Position numbers and translations under genes: made by a program. Shown here one piece after another: positions 51,101 to 54,598 of a DNA stretch of 54,598 bases. This DNA comes from an uncultured Prevotella sp. GTDB taxonomy: Bacteria > Bacteroidota > Bacteroidia > Bacteroidales > Bacteroidaceae. The stretch is from assembly GCA_946540435.1 (NCBI GenBank), contig CAMNII010000013.1:1-54598 (forward strand), given 5' to 3'. Every line of letters begins with the position of its first letter. Position 1 is the stretch's first letter. The notes under the pieces are model-generated. The model searched no databases and was not told the DNA's origin. It saw only the letters and a list, made by a program, of their open reading frames with translations.

Positions 51101-54100
51101 GTTCAGGTTGTTACAGCCGAAGATACGTCCGGCCGTGACAATATTCTTCCCATCCACGGTTGTCGTGGCACTGACGAAGGCCACACCGTTCTGTGTGACG
51201 ACGACATTACCTTTCACCAGTGCTTCGATGGCTGGTGTTGCAGGGCTCGTCGTATTATCAGCCAGCTGACCGAGACCACCGCCGTAGGCATCGCCATGGA
51301 TGGTACCCTTGTTCAGGTTGACACGGGTGTAGTCTTCCAGGCCGCTGTTCACCTTACCGAGGGCAGAACCGCCATAGACATCACCGTAGATGACGGCAGT
51401 GCCGCTGGTGACTCCACCATCGTCGATGCTGCCGATATTCACGACCACATCTCCGGCCGTCTCTGTATCTGCACCATAGCCGCCACCATGCACGTTGGCA
51501 TGAACGGCATCAGTACCGACCTGACCGCCCGTCACGTTGACAGTGGCCGTACCGGTCACCGAGCCATGGCTGTTACAACCGCCATAGACACCGCCGGAGA
51601 TACTGCCATCCGACATGTTGACCGTGGTCGTACCGGTCACGCCGGCAGCATTACCGCCACCAAAGAGCTTAGCGGCTGCATTGTTAGCCTTATTATATAT
51701 AATTAATGTATTGCCGTCGACCTTGGCAGCGTCACCGCCACCATAGACATCGCCTCCGATGGTTGCCTCATAGGCAACATGTTCTGTGTCGCCGACGGTC
51801 ACAACGGAACCCTTGACGGAACCCTTCGTCTGGGTCTTGTCAGACGGGTCGCCCTTGCCGCCACCGTAGACATTCAGGCTCACGGTACCGTTCTTGATAT
51901 TGACGGCAGGACTGCCAGTGTAAGTGGCGAGGTTACCGCCACCGAAGACGTTGCCGACATACCAGCCGCAGTCATTGCTTTCGCTGGTCTTCTCAATATT
52001 AACTTTGATAGTGCCAGAGATGTTGCCTTCTTTGTTGTTACCACCGAAGACATTGGCAACGATACCGCTATTGATATCGACTTGAATGTTACCACTGGTC
52101 ACGTTGGCCTGGTTGGCACCGCCATAGACGGCACCTATACCTTCCAGCGTCTTACCGATATTCTCGGGATTGGTGTTATGGGCTGATGTGAGTGCGCCGG
52201 TACAGCCGATGGAGACGCTGGCCGCTTTACTCTCGGCCATATTACCGCCGCCATATACTTCGCCCACAATCATGTCGCATTTAGGGTCGGCTGTGCTCTT
52301 GCTCTTGTCAATGTCCACGGTGACATTACCGCGGATGACACCATGGGCATTTGAACCGCCAAAGACCTGACCGATGGTACCTCCGTATATCTTGGCTACT
52401 GCGGTTCCGTTACCATAGCTGTTGGCAGTAGTTGGTTCGAGCTTATTCTGATAGCCCACATTGGCAGGTGTACCACTTTCACCATTACCGCCTGCAAACA
52501 CACTGCCAATGTCACCGCCGTTGATGACCACTTCAGTAGATGGCACGGGGGCTGCGTTGCCACCGCCGTACACATCCTTAATGCTGGTTTCGCAGCCGTT
52601 TACGGTAACCTTTGTCACGGCATCCGAGGCTGTTGGTTCGTATGCTGCAAGATTGCCACCGCCATAGACGCCGTTCAAGGCATATTTATAAATGACAACA
52701 TTATCTCCGTGCTCATCCTGTTCTGTTATCTCTTCTGTTGGATTGGAGCCGTTGATCGTGACTGTCACATTTCCCTTTGGCGATCCGGCTGCATTGTTAC
52801 AACCAAACACTCTACCCGTGACTGAGCCACCGTCAACAATAACCTGCACCGTGCCGTTTACGGCTGCCGGGTTGCTGGTATCGCCAAGACCACCACCATA
52901 GATATCGCCATGCACGGTGCCTTGCTTAAGCCATACTTTAGTAATATCGGCTACGGCATCATTGACATCTCCAAATCCAGAGCCGCCATAGACATCTCCC
53001 CAAATATGGGTATCTGCATTATCGACTGTTACAGTCACATTGCCGTCGGTGCTTGTGGCCGAACCGTAACCGCCACCATGGACGTTAGCCTTGTTGTCTG
53101 CATCCACACCTACGGTGCCGCCGGTAATGCTAACGGTGATATCTCCTGCTACGTTGCCGCTGGTGTTACAGCCGCCATAGATACCTTTAAGCACCGATCC
53201 GCCAGTCATCGATACGTCGCCACCGCCTACACCGGCCTCATTGCCACCGCCATAGACCGTGCCACTTACCACTCCCTTCTTAATGTTGACGTCGGGCGTG
53301 TCACTATATGGGGCCATATTTCCGCCGCCGAAGACATCGCCGACGTACCAGCCGCAACCCTTAGTTTCATCCTCTTCCACGTTCACCGTGACGGTGCCGT
53401 TCACCGTACCGCTGATGTTGTTTCCGCCGAACACGCGACGGATGATACCGCTGGTGATATTGAGGTTGACTTCACCTGTGTTATCGGCCTTGCGAGAGCC
53501 ACCATAGAGCTCGCCGATACCTTCCAGCGTCGTACCAATATTCTCGGGATGAGCAGCATGACCCTCATCACCGTCAACGACATCTCCGGTACAGCCGATG
53601 GAGAGCGATGCCAAGGCTCCGGGAGCCTCGTTACCACCGCGGTACACCTCACCGATGATCATCGGGCAGGCACCGCTGGCCGTGCTCTTGTCGATGCTGA
53701 TGCTGCTGCTCACGCGGATGACACCATGGGCGTTACTGCCACCGAACACCTGTCCGATGGTACCGCCCTTGATGGTGGCGCTTGCCGTTCCCGCACCATA
53801 GTTGTCGGTGGTGGGGCGCTCGCTCGTATTTCTGTAACCCACATGGGCCGGCGTACCGCTCTCACCATTACCTCCGGCGAAGACGCGGCCGATGAGGCCG
53901 CCATTGACGGTGACGCTGGTGTAAGGCACAGCCGCAGCATTACCGCCGCCATAGACATCCTTGATGCTGGTCTCGCAACCATTGATGGTCACCGTGGGAT
54001 ACTGCCCGATGGTCGTGGGATTATAATGTGCCTTATTACCGCCGCCGTAGACGCCGTTGATGGCATATACGCCCTCGGTCTTCACGTCGCCGATGCTCTT

Positions 54101-54598
54101 CCCGGCGGGAAGCTCATCACCGGCTTTATAATATACAGTAGGAACGGTGGTTACCGAGGGGTCAGAGGCATTCACCGTTACGGTCACCGTGCTCTTGGGC
54201 GAGCCCATGGCATTGTTACAGCCGAAGATGCTGGCAGGGTTATCCCCTGAGGCCTGCTTCTTCACCGCGCCGCCATTGACGACGACGGCCACGGCACCAT
54301 TGACATTACAGTCGGCGTTGGTGATGCCGAGTCCGCCACCATAGAGCGAGCCATAGATGGTACCGGCATTCAGCGTGACATGGGTATGGTCGGAAGTTGC
54401 ATCGTTCACGGAGCCGTCGGCAGAACCGCCGTATACATCACCATAGACGGTGACGCCCGGCGTCGTCTGATCCTGCACACCCAAGGTCAAATCGACATTA
54501 CCATCAACCTCAGTAGCGGTACCATAGCCACCACCGTGGATATTAGCCATCTGCGAGCTCGTACCCACCTGACCACCGTTGATGTTCATCGTGACGTT
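45173..54598 (-). CDS. Giant [YF]GGG-repeat protein, 5' end outside the window
   Basis: At least 3,141 codons, open without a stop to the right edge; the Met near 54589 is internal to a repeat, so the true start is outside. By hand count there are about forty [YF]GGG motifs (VYGGGNEAAY, VFGGGLG, VYGGGELAQV) plus variants FGGSNAHGVIRG, FGCNN, HGGGYG and FAGGNG, each followed by short alternating strands (VTVNVTGGQVG). This predicts a very long right-handed beta-helix or similar solenoid, presumably exported. Super-repeats of about 490-530 residues are visible. One DxDGNGxIDxxD loop (47255-47287) resembles a calcium site. The protein ends within repeat sequence (VSGNTDVTIGQ). I do not recognise a characterised family; surface adhesin or structural fibre is a guess. 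Confidence 0.8.
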   Translation of the reverse strand, partial: NVTMNINGGQVGTSSQMANIHGGGYGTATEVDGNVDLTLGVQDQTTPGVTVYGDVYGGSADGSVNDATSDHTHVTLNAGTIYGSLYGGGLGITNADCNVNGAVAVVVNGGAVKKQASGDNPASIFGCNNAMGSPKSTVTVTVNASDPSVTTVPTVYYKAGDELPAGKSIGDVKTEGVYAINGVYGGGNKAHYNPTTIGQYPTVTINGCETSIKDVYGGGNAAAVPYTSVTVNGGLIGRVFAGGNGESGTPAHVGYRNTSERPTTDNYGAGTASATIKGGTIGQVFGGSNAHGVIRVSSSISIDKSTASGACPMIIGEVYRGGNEAPGALASLSIGCTGDVVDGDEGHAAHPENIGTTLEGIGELYGGSRKADNTGEVNLNITSGIIRRVFGGNNISGTVNGTVTVNVEEDETKGCGWYVGDVFGGGNMAPYSDTPDVNIKKGVVSGTVYGGGNEAGVGGGDVSMTGGSVLKGIYGGCNTSGNVAGDITVSITGGTVGVDADNKANVHGGGYGSATSTDGNVTVTVDNADTHIWGDVYGGSGFGDVNDAVADITKVWLKQGTVHGDIYGGGLGDTSNPAAVNGTVQVIVDGGSVTGRVFGCNNAAGSPKGNVTVTINGSNPTEEITEQDEHGDNVVIYKYALNGVYGGGNLAAYEPTASDAVTKVTVNGCETSIKDVYGGGNAAPVPSTEVVINGGDIGSVFAGGNGESGTPANVGYQNKLEPTTANSYGNGTAVAKIYGGTIGQVFGGSNAHGVIRGNVTVDIDKSKSTADPKCDMIVGEVYGGGNMAESKAASVSIGCTGALTSAHNTNPENIGKTLEGIGAVYGGANQANVTSGNIQVDINSGIVANVFGGNNKEGNISGTIKVNIEKTSESNDCGWYVGNVFGGGNLATYTGSPAVNIKNGTVSLNVYGGGKGDPSDKTQTKGSVKGSVVTVGDTEHVAYEATIGGDVYGGGDAAKVDGNTLIIYNKANNAAAKLFGGGNAAGVTGTTTVNMSDGSISGGVYGGCNSHGSVTGTATVNVTGGQVGTDAVHANVHGGGYGADTETAGDVVVNIGSIDDGGVTSGTAVIYGDVYGGSALGKVNSGLEDYTRVNLNKGTIHGDAYGGGLGQLADNTTSPATPAIEALVKGNVVVTQNGVAFVSATTTVDGKNIVTAGRIFGCNNLNGTPQGKVLVLVKKTVASDGTAHAAGVIDMKAVYGGGNLAAYNPVAATLSAASEYTYTNKNSESATYTVNNSPLLVVIDGCDDIGIEYVYGGGNAAATPSTGVLVLGADIIDNVFGGGNGKDKITKNNGTSWQENPGADVGILDMTAYTADNANGTYGTGIATTTVLGGTITNVFGGSNAKGVIRGSMSVDAHSDSSCPLNVDNLFGGGNEADSGPGVITIGCMEAGNKIDAVYGGANKANIDGDVILNIIGGNIGKVFGGNNLEGTISGTITVNINRQDESCGWNVDYVYGGGNEAAYTAPAAAPDYPQVNIINGRVNYDVFGGGLGTSAVVTGNPVVTIGDPTNAADVATVGRNVYGGGDAALVDGSATVIIRKANSRVENNVYGGGNNADITGNTIVTMTDGYVHNRIFGGGNLGSVGTFTTTTDPADFKYEHTTAAHDCIGKPKTAAANTGLCTVTVSGGQVGPTTMSISDDFGYIFGASRGDQKDPAEDADIDFRTYVNATLVTVSGSAFITGGVYGGSENGRVLTNTAVYIRGGQIGCGEGESAPYTDEQFIDPTTTTVTAENALAECVHWPYGKVVNAVTGEKEYKPFDQYGAAPGGSPEASDGHTFYGNVFGGGSGYYPYKKYGVTPDDYEWLPSAGMVEGDTYVEITGGHILTSVYGGNELTDVFGTCHVKMAGGTLGVPRTVQQISDHPVTCYLFGAGKGDQRPYFNERTNVGNVIVEVNDSVARPIIYGSIFGGGEDGHVLGDVYVNIKKKNDSDPVIGTWGTSYVDGNIFGAGRGFGGEALTAGVVQGNIGVTIDGGKILGSVYGGGRLASVGTYLVSSTDANYGKLMGSAGDADHGNVTINISGGTIGNDHEYILPSNEDMTPAQWTTWKSENNIPYTEFGTTGTDKNRLMHTKGGNVFAGAMGRLYFLNGTVIPDWGEMGKVRSTVVNISGGTIKSNVYGGGEIGIVAEGTQLNITGGTIGTLVGTEVPGVVDGTYTFGSVYGAGYGSNVDEADFGTTTTYNGRSVTVASARRTAGVVGGNTDVNMSAGIVLASVYGGGELAQVYGNTDIEISGGAIGKNSVYGSSYEKPGYVKYGGYRMGNVYGGGKGALDYMEAGLVKGNSTVLVSGGNIYHNVYGGGALGSVGTYELNTTTGEEICTAGGLATVTVTGGVIGINGYNNGMVNGSSRGDDARPIVGAGVNEVAWVNNSIVTIGTSDSGTTLTTPLVKGSVYGGGENGHNLGNAIVNVYSGTIGPDDASYEHGNVYGAGCGTDSYTYDADGNGVIDTDTETFFNPMAGIVFGTATVNVTGGKIQKNVFGGGSMGSTYGKATVNVSGGRINGNVYGGPKGDLSAKAEGDKELAFVDNDSEVNINYPSTPTSDDGSTTQLIVGSVFGGGEAGIVNNGVTVNMNSGWVKTDLYGGGALAHTNLSNWDATNNTWAAGKDTKAARYQTVVNLVGGTIGTDGDMLHGKAYGGGLGRKANGLPAVEAIVYGDVTLTLNGSTETGATNDCEVKGALHGANNYNGTPKGEVEVNVYKTVKKDNTGSVQAKPTKDTNTYELLAVYGGGNEAAYVPADNGSKARVNIYGCDDTSIEYAYGGGNAAAVPAAEVTVNACYEIGTVFAGGNGADNLDDGSPNPGADVGYKPNGGGEYGQGTAIANLYGGTVHNAFGGSNTLGNIRGEGKVVIDEQKDGEGNPLCPLELDEVYGGGNEAYMEGGAAIDLGCVSKLNVVYGGAKNADVGSDIELTITSGHFGRVFGGNNIGGKISGSITVNIEETGCNPITIGELYGCGNQAAYSIYGYEQQEVGGETVWVTKKTGDNPKNNPTLNIRSFTSIGRIFGGGLGEKAEVVGSPTVNINEIVGEHASPTSPWAYNGATVEYHDDASQPSTVTSSVILPTHEAGKIGAVGTVYGGGNAAPVYGDTHVHIGTDPTVTLTSKAAGDPDKTQNTEGVDIRNNVFGGGLGATAIVSGNTDVTIGQ

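Noticed and set aside
45173..54598. Chlamydial Pmp-type autotransporter
   Set aside because: Pmp proteins use GGA[ILV] and FxxN and end in a barrel; the motifs here are different and there is no C-terminal barrel.

Overview
The window looks like an ordinary chromosomal stretch of a Bacteroidota genome, most likely Prevotellaceae. The evidence is a SusC/SusD pair, BspA-type leucine-rich repeat proteins, a HU-related DNA-binding protein followed by a 36-residue 'smalltalk' ORF, the dut-TPR-DUF4292-EnvC cluster, and many promoters of the Bacteroidota type (TTTG, about 19-22 bp, TAnnTTTG). Assignment to genus is inference; there is no rRNA. I see no phage, insertion sequence, CRISPR array or cas gene.

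Left part (1-21.5 kb) is mostly housekeeping on the minus strand: a thioredoxin-fold exported protein, a zinc-ribbon Nudix hydrolase, rpsT and tRNA-Glu, divergent recO, an orphan ECF sigma factor, a topA-aroK-speA run, a carB-hisB-outer-membrane-receptor run (carB and hisB overlap by 8 nt), a cysteine-less thioredoxin-like lipoprotein, a TPR lipoprotein behind tRNA-Leu, and a pyrE-SRPBCC-lipoprotein run.

Middle part (21.5-42.1 kb): a zinc/cadmium-type P-type ATPase with a 23-histidine N-terminal tail and a palindrome at its promoter converges on the dut-TPR-DUF4292-EnvC operon. Then come mdh, a DUF4105-type membrane protein translationally coupled to a leucine-rich repeat protein, and a small polysaccharide-utilisation locus (GH3 beta-glucosidase on plus, converging with SusC-SusD-GH43-like lipoprotein on minus). 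The HU-related gene and the smalltalk ORF follow.

Right part (42.1 kb to the edge) is surface-protein territory: an outer-membrane protein with a nonapeptide repeat spacer, flanked on both sides by related tandem repeats in opposite orientation; a BspA-type LRR protein; and an ORF of more than 3,140 codons, open to the right edge, built from about forty [YF]GGG motifs arranged in about 500-residue super-repeats. I cannot assign this giant protein to a characterised family; it is the best candidate for something undescribed.

The intergenic DNA is unusually rich in short tandem repeats: heptads at four places, 9-nt CCGGAAAAT-like arrays at two, and 22-, 39- and 52-nt units. Several abut or supply stop codons.
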